From positions 36,744-100,743 of the forward strand of contig JBBSCO010000002.1 of NCBI GenBank assembly GCA_038250235.1: a stretch of DNA of 64,000 nucleotides, given 5' to 3'. The notes under the pieces were generated by a model. The model was given only the letters and a program-made list of their open reading frames with translations, ran no database searches and was not told the origin of the DNA. Shown piece after piece: positions 44,088 through 52,726 of the stretch (within the stretch, counting starts at the first letter, position 1; each line of letters begins with the position of its first letter). The stretch is from JAAUTS01 sp038250235. Lineage in GTDB: Bacteria > Verrucomicrobiota > Verrucomicrobiia > Methylacidiphilales > JAAUTS01. Position numbers and translations under genes: made by a program.

Positions 44088-45680
44088 ATGGACGTCCTTA
44101 AAAACAGCGGGTTTCACTGGATGATGTGGCTGAAAAAGGCACATGATTTACCATTAGGGACTGCCCTGTTATTGGTTCTGGCCGTTTCGGTCGCGGCGGG
44201 ATTATTCAACCACCTGGCAGTGACCCGTCCGATGATCAATGATGAAGCGGTTGAACTGCTGCAGGGCGTGGACATGCCGGTGAATGGATTCCATTTTTTT
44301 ACGCCGGATTATGTGTATCCCGAAGGCTTTGCCGATATCATCGAAACTTTTGTTCCTTACATCAACCGGGCTCTTTCGGGCCATTTTTCTGGTTTCGAAT
44401 CCCAGGAGAGCCTGACACTAGCGATCCGGTCTTATTTTGGTTTGGCCTACGTTGCGGGAGTTCTGCTTTTCACGCTGGCGGTAGGGCGTCTGTGGGGTGG
44501 TTGGTGGGCGGTAGCCGGAGGTGTTTGTCTGGGTTTGTCGGCTTTTACCTTGATCCTGAATCAGTTCCTGACACGTAACGGCATTTCCATCCTCTGGTCC
44601 ACCGCCCTTGTTCTGTTGCTTGTTTTTCGAATGGAAGGAAACAAGGAATCTTTCTTCAAAAGAAAGGTTGTCATCTCGATTCTCATGGCGTGTGTGCTTG
44701 TGCTTGGGTGCTGGACGTACACCAGTTTTCGCCTTTTGACCTTGGCTTTCTATCTGGCCTTACTGCTCGATTGGTTTCGTTTCGACAGGACTCTGAAGAC
44801 TTTTACGTTGCTCGGAGTAAGTGGCACCACTTTTGTCTGTATCCTTGGATTGTTGGTTGTGCTCGGAGGTGTTTCACCCATGCTTTTTTTACAACGGGGC
44901 GGTTATGCCATGGGGGAGGTGAATCATTATTTCAACCTCCTGATGGTCAGTCTTTTATCACCCTTATACCATGCTACAGGCCAGAATCCCTTCTTCCTGG
45001 TAGAGGACATTCATATTCTGGTGCAACGCCCGGTGCTTTCCCTCTGGCTGGCCCCTTTCTTTGTTTTGGGCTGGCTGGTATCGTGGAGGAGGGGCGGGCG
45101 ATTGATGTCTGTCGTAGTCGTCACCTATACTGCGGGAATGGCTCTCTGTGCTTTGGCCGGTCCGAGTGCCAAATACTTGTTTGTTTTTTTTCCTTTCACG
45201 ATAGTCCTTTCCCTCGTGGGTCTACGGACGGGTTATGAGTGGCTCAAAAAAGTTCCCTTGGTCAGAAAGATCCGCCCCGTTGTCGCAACCTTTTTCTTGG
45301 TCGGGATGGCCAGCGGGGAAATCCGAGAACTTTCGGTCCGCTTTCGGGAAGATGACGATCATGTGCAAAATGCCACCGCTGAGCTGTTGGCAAAAACGGC
45401 ACTTGAATATTTAGAGCTTGGTGGAACGGTTTTTGTACAACCTGGTCTTGGGTGTGATATTGTAATGTGGAAAACACGTGCGGGGCGGAACACAGGCAGG
45501 CTTTTCGTTTGCTTCAGTATGGATGATTTCCGCAAATTGGTGGAGCAAGGCATTTCCCGGACAGGTGCCGTTCTTCTTGTGGATTATCCTGTCGACGGCG
45601 AGACTCTGCAACTGAATGGATGGACTTTTCCGGAACAGGTCAGGATAATCAATGTTTCAGCAGGGCAAGCAACCAGATGA
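44088..45680 (+). CDS. Polytopic GT-C-like membrane protein
   Basis: 530 residues with ten or more predicted membrane helices, starting eight bases after the giant gene. INDEAVELLQGVDMPVNG after the first helix has the acidic pair typical of GT-C glycosyltransferases of the ArnT/PMT kind. Other family-like parts are ILNQFLTRNGISILWSTAL and ALAGPSAKYLFVFFP. A soluble C-terminal domain (from about residue 410) ends NGWTFPEQVRIINVSAGQ. It is the intact paralogue of the broken gene at 34381. The catalytic role is inferred from fold and context only. Confidence 0.75.
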   Translation: MDVLKNSGFHWMMWLKKAHDLPLGTALLLVLAVSVAAGLFNHLAVTRPMINDEAVELLQGVDMPVNGFHFFTPDYVYPEGFADIIETFVPYINRALSGHFSGFESQESLTLAIRSYFGLAYVAGVLLFTLAVGRLWGGWWAVAGGVCLGLSAFTLILNQFLTRNGISILWSTALVLLLVFRMEGNKESFFKRKVVISILMACVLVLGCWTYTSFRLLTLAFYLALLLDWFRFDRTLKTFTLLGVSGTTFVCILGLLVVLGGVSPMLFLQRGGYAMGEVNHYFNLLMVSLLSPLYHATGQNPFFLVEDIHILVQRPVLSLWLAPFFVLGWLVSWRRGGRLMSVVVVTYTAGMALCALAGPSAKYLFVFFPFTIVLSLVGLRTGYEWLKKVPLVRKIRPVVATFFLVGMASGEIRELSVRFREDDDHVQNATAELLAKTALEYLELGGTVFVQPGLGCDIVMWKTRAGRNTGRLFVCFSMDDFRKLVEQGISRTGAVLLVDYPVDGETLQLNGWTFPEQVRIINVSAGQATR

Positions 45681-45792
45681 TTGGGATGGCTTTCGCGCCG
45701 GCCGGATTGCGGCAAGGTGGCGGGTGTCCGAAAGAGGAATCAATGATCGAAGATCTTGTCGAAGCCCGTTCTTTTCCCTTCAATAACTCAGT

Positions 45793-47823
45793 ATGATGAA
45801 TCATCTCTTCAATGCGCTAGCCATCACGATTCTTGTGATCAATCTGGCGGGGTTAGCTGCGGGTGCGGTAAAGCTGACGGGGCTTCCTTATGGCCTGGCT
45901 AAAGTCTTTACCGTGCTGACTGGATGCCTGGCTTTCTTTTTCATCGAGCATTTTTACGGATTCAGCTCTCTGGCCTGGCTCATGCCGCCGGCAACTGTTT
46001 TTTCAGTGTGGTTGCTCTGGAAACAGAGGGAACGCCTGAAGGAGTTTGCCGGAGCCGAACTGGCCTTTCTGCTGGCTTTTGGATATGCCCTGTTGTGGCG
46101 GTATTCGTTTCCGAATATTGATGCTTCTTCGGAAAAAATCGCGGACTTTGCATTTATAGCCAGTTATATGCAGGGAGGCACTCTCCCTGTCCCAGATCTC
46201 TGGCTCCATCCCTATAAACTGACCCAATACTACTCTTTCCAACATTACTCGGCGGCTTTGATGGGACGTATCATGAATATCTCCTCAGGGGCTGCCTACA
46301 ATATTGCTCATTGCCTTGTGGCCGCACTGGTAATTGCACCTGCCTATGAGTACGTGAAAATTTTTCTAGAGAGCCGCGTTAAACGTGCTTTGGTGTTGTC
46401 TGCCCTGCTGGTGGGTGGGTCGGGACTTTGTATTTTCGTCCCCTTTTTGGTCAAAGATTACACTCTTTTTGATTCCATGAGATTCACTGGTGGTGCCCTG
46501 GCTTATGACGATGTCCGTCTGACGGATGCAGGGATTGCCCTGCGTGAATTCACTTACGGCCCCGGCCAGGTGGATGAGGAAAAAAAGATTGAAATGGCCA
46601 TGGAGACTTTTTCCTACGTGGTGCAACTCGGTGATTTTCACGCACCCTTGGGAGGTTATGTCATTCTGGCTACCGCTGTAGGTGCCTTTGGACTGTTACT
46701 GCGTAATCCGCGGCAGCCCTGGGCTCTGGCAGTTTTGGCTAGCACCATGCCCTTGTGCGTGGCTGTGAATACATGGTCGTTTCCTTTACAGTCGATTTTC
46801 GTTCTTTTTTCGCTGCTCTATCTTTGGAAATACCGGGAAAGGCCCGACTGGCGTCCGGTAGTGGGCGGAATACTTGTCTGCTCCATACTTTTGTATCCGT
46901 TTTTCTCGTATTTCCTGACTCTGACAGACGGGGCCAAAGTGTCGGTGACGCTCGTACCCGAGGGGTTTCATGTGCCTTTGCTGCCCTACCTTATGCAATT
47001 TTGGCCGCTGCACCTGTTGCTTGTTTTTGCCTGGTTGGCGGCTTCTGGTAGGCACAGAGAGTACCGTTGGTTTGTTGTTCTGATGTTGTTTTTTTTGATC
47101 CTCATCGAAATGGTCAACATCGACGACCTTTATGTCGGGCGCTTTGAAAGGTTCAACACCACGGTCAAGTGGTGGCCATGGGTCGCTGCGATGATAACAC
47201 TGCTGCTGGCACCGGTCGCCCTCTCCACTGCTGTGGCTGGCAAGATAGTGAGAATTGGAACGGCGTCTGTTCTTCTGGTAACTTTGATTTACGTGACCGA
47301 ATTGGGGAGCACCTGGTGGAATACCTGGAAATATGACCAAGGAAAATCATTCGGGCAATTGGATGGCTCGGCTTATCTGAGATTGAGAGGGCTCGACAGC
47401 CGCAATCCACAGAACATCACAGTCTGGCATTCGATGATGAATTATTTGAAGGCACATCCGCAAGGTGTGGTTCTGGAAAGATCCAAGCCAGAGGAACGGG
47501 CTTTTACAGAAATGGGAGTTCTACCGCTGTTTACGGGTCATCCATCAGTTTGTGGTTGGGCTTCCCACGAGCAGCTCTGGCGTGGATATCAGCGGGATAT
47601 TGAACAGCGCTGGAACAGGATGAATGAGTTTTTCCGTGGCGAACTGGCGGATCCGCTGGATTTTCTAGAGAGCTATGATGTGCAATTTATTGTCTGGCCG
47701 GGATCCGAGGACGTGGAGCCTGAACTTTTTGAGAAAATCAGCGGGCAAATCAGTAGACACTATGTTTTCATCCGCATGGATGAAAACAATCCGCGGCTGG
47801 GGCTTTGGTCCCGCAGGAAGTAA
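45793..47823 (+). CDS. Large membrane protein related to DUF2298
   Basis: 676 residues, twelve or more helices, no catalytic motif I can name. The segment KIADFAFIASYMQGG, TLPVPDLWLHPYKLTQYYSF and QHYSAALMGRIMNIS parallels the DUF2298-type pattern in the C-terminal half of the giant gene (membrane helix, PWxAG, YYYFG). A soluble C-terminal domain starts around residue 520. A 112-base gap with a weak CTTTCG/CGAAAG inverted pair separates it from the previous gene, so it may have its own promoter. It converges with the next gene, 18 bases apart. Confidence 0.7.
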   Translation: MMNHLFNALAITILVINLAGLAAGAVKLTGLPYGLAKVFTVLTGCLAFFFIEHFYGFSSLAWLMPPATVFSVWLLWKQRERLKEFAGAELAFLLAFGYALLWRYSFPNIDASSEKIADFAFIASYMQGGTLPVPDLWLHPYKLTQYYSFQHYSAALMGRIMNISSGAAYNIAHCLVAALVIAPAYEYVKIFLESRVKRALVLSALLVGGSGLCIFVPFLVKDYTLFDSMRFTGGALAYDDVRLTDAGIALREFTYGPGQVDEEKKIEMAMETFSYVVQLGDFHAPLGGYVILATAVGAFGLLLRNPRQPWALAVLASTMPLCVAVNTWSFPLQSIFVLFSLLYLWKYRERPDWRPVVGGILVCSILLYPFFSYFLTLTDGAKVSVTLVPEGFHVPLLPYLMQFWPLHLLLVFAWLAASGRHREYRWFVVLMLFFLILIEMVNIDDLYVGRFERFNTTVKWWPWVAAMITLLLAPVALSTAVAGKIVRIGTASVLLVTLIYVTELGSTWWNTWKYDQGKSFGQLDGSAYLRLRGLDSRNPQNITVWHSMMNYLKAHPQGVVLERSKPEERAFTEMGVLPLFTGHPSVCGWASHEQLWRGYQRDIEQRWNRMNEFFRGELADPLDFLESYDVQFIVWPGSEDVEPELFEKISGQISRHYVFIRMDENNPRLGLWSRRK

Positions 47824-47841
47824 AGAGGAAGTGTCGGATGT

Positions 47842-49374
47842 TTATGGGGCAGGAAATCCGGACGGGTTGGGCGGCGCGTAGAGAAGGGGATCGGGCGTCC
47901 GGGCAAGGTGGCGGAAAAAAAAGGAGTCCATCTTACCGAGATATTGGCTTCTGTAGGGCTCATCAAGTCCTGGAACGTGGACATGCATGTCCTGTGAAAT
48001 CAGATTGGAATCAGGAAGACGCCAGGTTCTGGAACTTTCGTGGAGGGCGCCGGAAGCTCCGATTAAAAAAAGCAGTGCCAGAATGCGGGTTTCTGTCCCG
48101 GTTTTGGCAGCCAGCAAAGAGCGGATGACTCCTGCCCAAAGCAGGAACATGGCGGGAATGGTGGTGCGCATGGCCCAGTCGTTCGCATAGCCATAGCTGT
48201 AGAAAGGGTAAACGAGCAGGATCAGGCCTGCGGTCCAGAAACATCCCCGAAGCCAGGGATCGACGGATTTTCGCAGCTCTTTTGCAAAAAGGAAAAAAAC
48301 AATCCATTCAAGCAGGTGTGCGAGAAAGAGACGGGGCCACTCGGTGCGTATGTCGGCGATATTCCAGATAAAGCCATGTGGCGACGGGTAGATGCGAGAA
48401 AGAAAATACATACCGGAGATGGCAAAAAGCGGCAGTGAGAAGAGATTGGGGAAACTAAAAATACCGCGGTTGCCGGAGCGGATCCAGGCAAAGAGGGCCA
48501 GCGGTATCAGGCCGATGATGGTGAAGGGAGACCAGAACGTGGCCAGGGCGACGAGAAGCAGCGCATGGCTTGGTTTTCGTCCGCTGCCCAATTCAACCGC
48601 CAGAAGTCCGGTGATCATCCAGGCGGCAAGCGAGTGTTGGGGGGCCCACACCAGTTGGGAATAATGACCTGGCAGGTTAAGCAGGCCGGCCCACCAGTCA
48701 AGGTGCTCGGTGCCCGCAAGAAGGGGGCCACCCTGAACAAGCCGTTGGCCCAGGAAATCGAGGCCGTTGGCGAAAATGAAGAGCAGGGCGGCGAGCACAG
48801 GATATCGGCCGACCAGCAGGGTGAACCAGGCCACGGCCAGAACGGTTCCGAGGCAGGTCCAGAGGCTGAGGGCGAGGCAGCCAAACCACCATCCGAATAT
48901 TTTGGCGACGGCTGCGGCTGGGAGATAGTACGCCAGATAGAAGACCAGACTGTAAGACTTCCCCTCAATGGTATACGCCACCGGCCAGCTGGCTTCCGTC
49001 AGGTCCCTCATCATGGCGAAGTGTTTGGGCCAGTCCGGGCTGGTGGGGGTAAATCCACCGGCTCCGGAGTAAAAAGCCCAAACGAGGACAGGCAAGAGCG
49101 CAACGACGAATGACCAAAGCGGTGGGTTTTGTTCCGTGGAAACGAAATCGGGGGAGAGGCAATGACGGCGGGTTTCTTTCCATGCGTGGACTGCGGCGGC
49201 AATCAGGCCCAGGGCAAGGGGGATTGCGATAAACAGTTGGAGCCAACCAAAAATCCAAAGCAGGGCGGGAATGGTCAGATAGATAAACGTTGCCAGTTCC
49301 AAGGCGACGATAAGGGAGGCACGATTGATTCTTGCGCCAACCAGCCTTGAAAGAATATCCGTTGATTGGGCCAT
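47842..49374 (-). CDS. Polytopic membrane protein, GT-C-like
   Basis: 510 residues from the chosen ATG 49374 (MAQSTDILSR); an upstream ATG at 49407 would add 11. About ten helices. The soluble region after the first pair of helices has SDWPKHFAMMRDLTEASWPVAYT, and further on WAPQHSLAAWMITGL resembles acceptor-site loops of GT-C proteins. The family is not certain. It is on the opposite strand to the rest of the cluster and ends 18 bases from the DUF2298-like gene. It probably works on the same glycan, but this rests on location alone. Confidence 0.65.
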   Translation of the reverse strand: MAQSTDILSRLVGARINRASLIVALELATFIYLTIPALLWIFGWLQLFIAIPLALGLIAAAVHAWKETRRHCLSPDFVSTEQNPPLWSFVVALLPVLVWAFYSGAGGFTPTSPDWPKHFAMMRDLTEASWPVAYTIEGKSYSLVFYLAYYLPAAAVAKIFGWWFGCLALSLWTCLGTVLAVAWFTLLVGRYPVLAALLFIFANGLDFLGQRLVQGGPLLAGTEHLDWWAGLLNLPGHYSQLVWAPQHSLAAWMITGLLAVELGSGRKPSHALLLVALATFWSPFTIIGLIPLALFAWIRSGNRGIFSFPNLFSLPLFAISGMYFLSRIYPSPHGFIWNIADIRTEWPRLFLAHLLEWIVFFLFAKELRKSVDPWLRGCFWTAGLILLVYPFYSYGYANDWAMRTTIPAMFLLWAGVIRSLLAAKTGTETRILALLFLIGASGALHESSRTWRLPDSNLISQDMHVHVPGLDEPYRSQYLGKMDSFFFRHLARTPDPLLYAPPNPSGFPAP

Positions 49375-49524
49375 TGATGGGTTGAATCCTTTCAAGTGCA
49401 CGGGCAATTGAAATATCTTTTTTATCTTTGTCCAATTATGGTTTGAGTCGAGAAAATTTATTCTCTGACGCCACGACCTCTTGGAGATTGCCTTGATTGC
49501 CTGCGCGGCCTAGAAAGGTAGCTG

Positions 49525-50448
49525 ATGTCCAAACGTCTATTGTCGGCAGTGCTGCTGTCGGGATTTCTTTTGATTTCGAATTCCCGATCCGAGGAATGGA
49601 GTTACAGCCATCCTGTAACATCAAGGGATGCGTTTTCTTCGGCAGAATTTCTGCTCAGTCTCGATCCGCAGATCAAAAGCCCCAAAGGGGTTATCATCCT
49701 GGTGGGACCCCAGGGTGTGGACATGCGCGAAGAAGTCAGATCAAGCCCTTGGAACCGTATTGCGAAACAGCAGGAATGTGCGGTTCTCGGCTGCCTGTTT
49801 GGAGACAAGGAGGGAGCCGATTTCAGTCGTGTCGAGCAGGGAGGGAGGGCGGCGGTCATTGCGGCTCTGACTGACTTGTCAAAAAAGTCGGAACGTTTGC
49901 GTGATCTGGGCAGACTTAAAGTGGTGCTGGTGGGCCGTCTGGCCGGAGCCCAGTTTGCCTATGAGTTCGCCAACAGGGACAGTGACAGGGTGGCGGGCTT
50001 TGTTTCCATCAACCCCTACTATTTCAATACGCCACCCTCTGCTGCTCTAAGAAAAGTACCCGGTTTTTTTCTGGTGGCCGAGAATGAGCACCCGACTTCT
50101 GCTGCCAATGTTTTGAAAATATACGCGGATCAAAGACGGTTCGGGGCTTTATGGGCCAGGGTTTTCTGGACGGATGGCCCGAAGAAAAACTGGGATATGC
50201 AGATGGTGGAACCTTTTGTCGAGCAGGTTTTGATTGCGCGGATCAAAAATAAAAATCCTGTCGCTTCGGTGGTAAGCCTCAACCTGAATGATGGTTGGAG
50301 TCTGGATTTGTCCAGTTTTAATCCGCCAACAATCACGGAATCACGTAATGTGGCGAGGGGCCTGGAAGATCAATATGCCTGGTTTTGTTCCGAAAATCTG
50401 GCGGAAGCAATCGCCAGGAATCTGTCGCAGACTGCCGCACAGGAATAG
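49525..50448 (+). CDS. Secreted alpha/beta-hydrolase-fold protein without nucleophile serine
   Basis: 307 residues with an N-terminal signal (LLSAVLLSGFLLISNSRSEE). The fold is that of esterases or polyhydroxybutyrate-depolymerase-like enzymes: KGVIILVGPQGVD early, KVVLVGRLAGAQFAYEFA as the nucleophile strand-turn-helix, and FFLVAENEHP as the acid-loop region. The usual G-x-S-x-G reads GRLAG with Leu139 in place of Ser, so classical hydrolase activity is unlikely. It is perhaps a binding or structural protein. It lies between the envelope cluster and the papain-like protein, not clearly in an operon with either. Confidence 0.6.
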   Translation: MSKRLLSAVLLSGFLLISNSRSEEWSYSHPVTSRDAFSSAEFLLSLDPQIKSPKGVIILVGPQGVDMREEVRSSPWNRIAKQQECAVLGCLFGDKEGADFSRVEQGGRAAVIAALTDLSKKSERLRDLGRLKVVLVGRLAGAQFAYEFANRDSDRVAGFVSINPYYFNTPPSAALRKVPGFFLVAENEHPTSAANVLKIYADQRRFGALWARVFWTDGPKKNWDMQMVEPFVEQVLIARIKNKNPVASVVSLNLNDGWSLDLSSFNPPTITESRNVARGLEDQYAWFCSENLAEAIARNLSQTAAQE

Positions 50449-50458
50449 AGGGAAACGG

Positions 50459-51706
50459 TCAATACCATCGGGGTCTGATGACACCCCCGCCTGGGGGATT
50501 TGTTTCCGGGGGCGGGACAACCACAATTTTCGGATCGGTGCCTAATTCTGCGTCAGTCATATCGGCCGCTTTGATCCATATTTGGGGGGTTGAACTGCCC
50601 AGTTCAGTTGAGTCGGACAGCGCGATTTCCCTGTAAATTACATTGTATCCCACAATGAGCAGAGCATGAGGGGCGGGAGGCATATTACCGGTGCTTGAGT
50701 CCAACGAGGCCAGGGGAGTTCCTGTTTTTCGTTGGTTGCTCCTGCTGAGCCACAAGGGAAGGTGATTGGCATTCATGGGCCAGATCACGGGTAGTCCCTG
50801 GTCAATGTAAGGCTTGATGGAGGTAAAATCATTTTCGCTCTGAGTGATATATGTGACGCGATACCTGGAAGGACCCAGGAGTTTTTCCATTTCTTTGGCA
50901 AAAGGCATGTATAAGGTGCCTTCCACCCTGGAGCCTCCTTTTTGTGCCAGATCGTAAACATTGAGGCCTAGTCCCAAATGGCGGAGTATTTTTTCCCAGG
51001 AGGCGGGCACACAGTAGTTGCGGTCTCCCTGTGAAATGGGTGGTAGTCCCTGGATGAAAACATCTCCTGTCGTTGTCCGTTTGACAAAATAGGAGGGAGG
51101 ATTGCGGGCCAAGGTGAGTTCTCGGGGGAGGGCACCCGGTGACTGATTGGGAGGTGTGTTGCCTTTCTGAATGGTCAGGGTCAGAGCTTCCGGGCCATTG
51201 TGCAAAACCAGTTCATGGCCCACCCATGGCCAAATGTCGCGTTCTCCCCGTTGATTGGGTTGTCCGAGCCGTTGAATCAGGCGGCTGCGGATCGCGGCAA
51301 ATTCCCTGTTGACCGTATCATCATAAATACGGGATTTGGGGTCAGTCATGCTCTTGCTCATGTCAGCGCGGTTGATGAAACCAAGAACCACTCTCTGGAC
51401 GTAGCCGTTAGTACCATAGATATCCACGGCGTAAAGTTTTGCACCCAGACAGGAATCAACCCCAAAAGGCACACCGCGATAAAACGAGGTGGCCCCGTTG
51501 ACCGATCCGTTCAAACGCAGCCGTCGTGATGCGAAATCCGCTTTGTCGTCCCAAAGGGTGGAATCGATCCAAAGATTAAAGCCCAACAAGGAGTTAAGGC
51601 CGTTCTCCGGGCTTTGAGCCTTGACAGAGGACAGGCAAAAAATACACATTGCCGCCTGCAGCAGGTGCTGAAAACTCGGCCAAGTGGATAAGGTTCTATC
51701 GAGCAT
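50459..51706 (-). CDS. Secreted papain-like (C39-type) cysteine peptidase
   Basis: 415 residues with a signal peptide ending near residue 31. Residues 32-200 hold an uncharacterised N-terminal region. The C39-like domain follows: QGDRNYCVPASWEKIL with C232 and APHALLIVGYN with H347, followed by an Asp/Glu candidate. The C-terminus is Pro-rich (PPPETNPPGGG). C39-type folds process bacteriocin leaders or cleave surface proteins; the substrate is unknown. It is convergent with the hydrolase-like gene, 10 bases away, and divergent from cpaB by 116 bases. Confidence 0.75.
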   Translation of the reverse strand: MLDRTLSTWPSFQHLLQAAMCIFCLSSVKAQSPENGLNSLLGFNLWIDSTLWDDKADFASRRLRLNGSVNGATSFYRGVPFGVDSCLGAKLYAVDIYGTNGYVQRVVLGFINRADMSKSMTDPKSRIYDDTVNREFAAIRSRLIQRLGQPNQRGERDIWPWVGHELVLHNGPEALTLTIQKGNTPPNQSPGALPRELTLARNPPSYFVKRTTTGDVFIQGLPPISQGDRNYCVPASWEKILRHLGLGLNVYDLAQKGGSRVEGTLYMPFAKEMEKLLGPSRYRVTYITQSENDFTSIKPYIDQGLPVIWPMNANHLPLWLSRSNQRKTGTPLASLDSSTGNMPPAPHALLIVGYNVIYREIALSDSTELGSSTPQIWIKAADMTDAELGTDPKIVVVPPPETNPPGGGVIRPRWY

Positions 51707-51822
51707 GAAAAAAGAGTGATTTCTATCCTTAACTTATAAGCTCTAAAACGGAAGCTTTGAATAAGTTTGTATTAAGCACTTGACCTCTATGAAGTATTTT
51801 ACTAGTTCTTATGTAAATACTC

Positions 51823-52710
51823 ATGAAAAATAAGGCCTTTAATGTCTTGATCGTGTTAGCTCTTTTTTTGGGTGCCGTATCCATTTTTCTGATCAAAAAA
51901 TTTGTTGAAGTGGAAAAAGGTAAAGTGCAGACAATAGTGCAAGCGGTTGAAGCGAAAGTGGAAATGGCCAAAGTGCTTGTCGCCACCAATGATATTCCTC
52001 CTGCCAAACCTTTTGACCCGCTGAGCTTCAAAGTAGTTGATATCCCCAAAGAACTGCTTCCGGAAACAGCGCTGACCCAGCCCTCGGAACTGGATGGGAA
52101 ACTTTCCGCTTTTTTCATTCCCAAAGGCGACATGATTCTGAGGGCCAAGGCAGTTCTGCCGAATGAGCTTCCCAGAGCTTCTTTTATGATCGCCCCCGGC
52201 AGACGGATCATTTCGATCCCGATCAATGAAATTGTCACGAGTGGCTTTGTGATCAGGAATGGGGATTATGTTGACTTGGTAGGGAATTTTCAGGTGCCAA
52301 GGGATTTTCTGGCACCTCAACAAGAGCTTTTTGGTGAAATCATTGCTGTTACTTTCATGCAGCGGGTGAAGGTGGTGGACATTTTCAAAGGCGAGGTGCA
52401 GATAACCGGTGAAACGGAGGCGGATGGTAAAAAGGGAAGCATGGGCAACCAGGGCAAACGCCTTGGAGAGGGAACAATTGCCACCTTTGATGTGACTCCA
52501 CTTGAGGCAGAATTGATCATGGGTGCATTAAGAGCCTCCCAGGGCATCAACCTGGTTCTCAGGGGTTACGATGATAAGGAGGAGCGTCCCATTCTGAATC
52601 CTATGCATCAGAAAATCCTTTCCGGACTGAATCAGGTGATTGGTAAAACGGTTGTCCAGGAAGCTCCGCCTTCGGTTGCTCCAGCTCCAGTCCGCAGGCC
52701 GGTTCTTTAA
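51823..52710 (+). CDS. cpaB: Flp/Tad pilus assembly protein CpaB (RcpC)
   Basis: First gene of the Tad locus, 295 residues. An N-terminal helix (VLIVLALFLGAVSIFLI) anchors it, followed by a periplasmic SAF domain (ATNDIPPAKPFDPLSFKVVD, ILRAKAVLPNEL). GRRIISIPINEI and GDYVDLVGNF are the usual CpaB motifs. The protein is thought to work with the secretin in the periplasm. The upstream 116 bases hold only a weak TTGACC-17-TAGTTC promoter candidate (51780-51808), which would leave a very short leader. There is no Shine-Dalgarno motif. Confidence 0.88.
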   Translation: MKNKAFNVLIVLALFLGAVSIFLIKKFVEVEKGKVQTIVQAVEAKVEMAKVLVATNDIPPAKPFDPLSFKVVDIPKELLPETALTQPSELDGKLSAFFIPKGDMILRAKAVLPNELPRASFMIAPGRRIISIPINEIVTSGFVIRNGDYVDLVGNFQVPRDFLAPQQELFGEIIAVTFMQRVKVVDIFKGEVQITGETEADGKKGSMGNQGKRLGEGTIATFDVTPLEAELIMGALRASQGINLVLRGYDDKEERPILNPMHQKILSGLNQVIGKTVVQEAPPSVAPAPVRRPVL

Positions 52711-52726
52711 TGTGTGCACGTAATAA

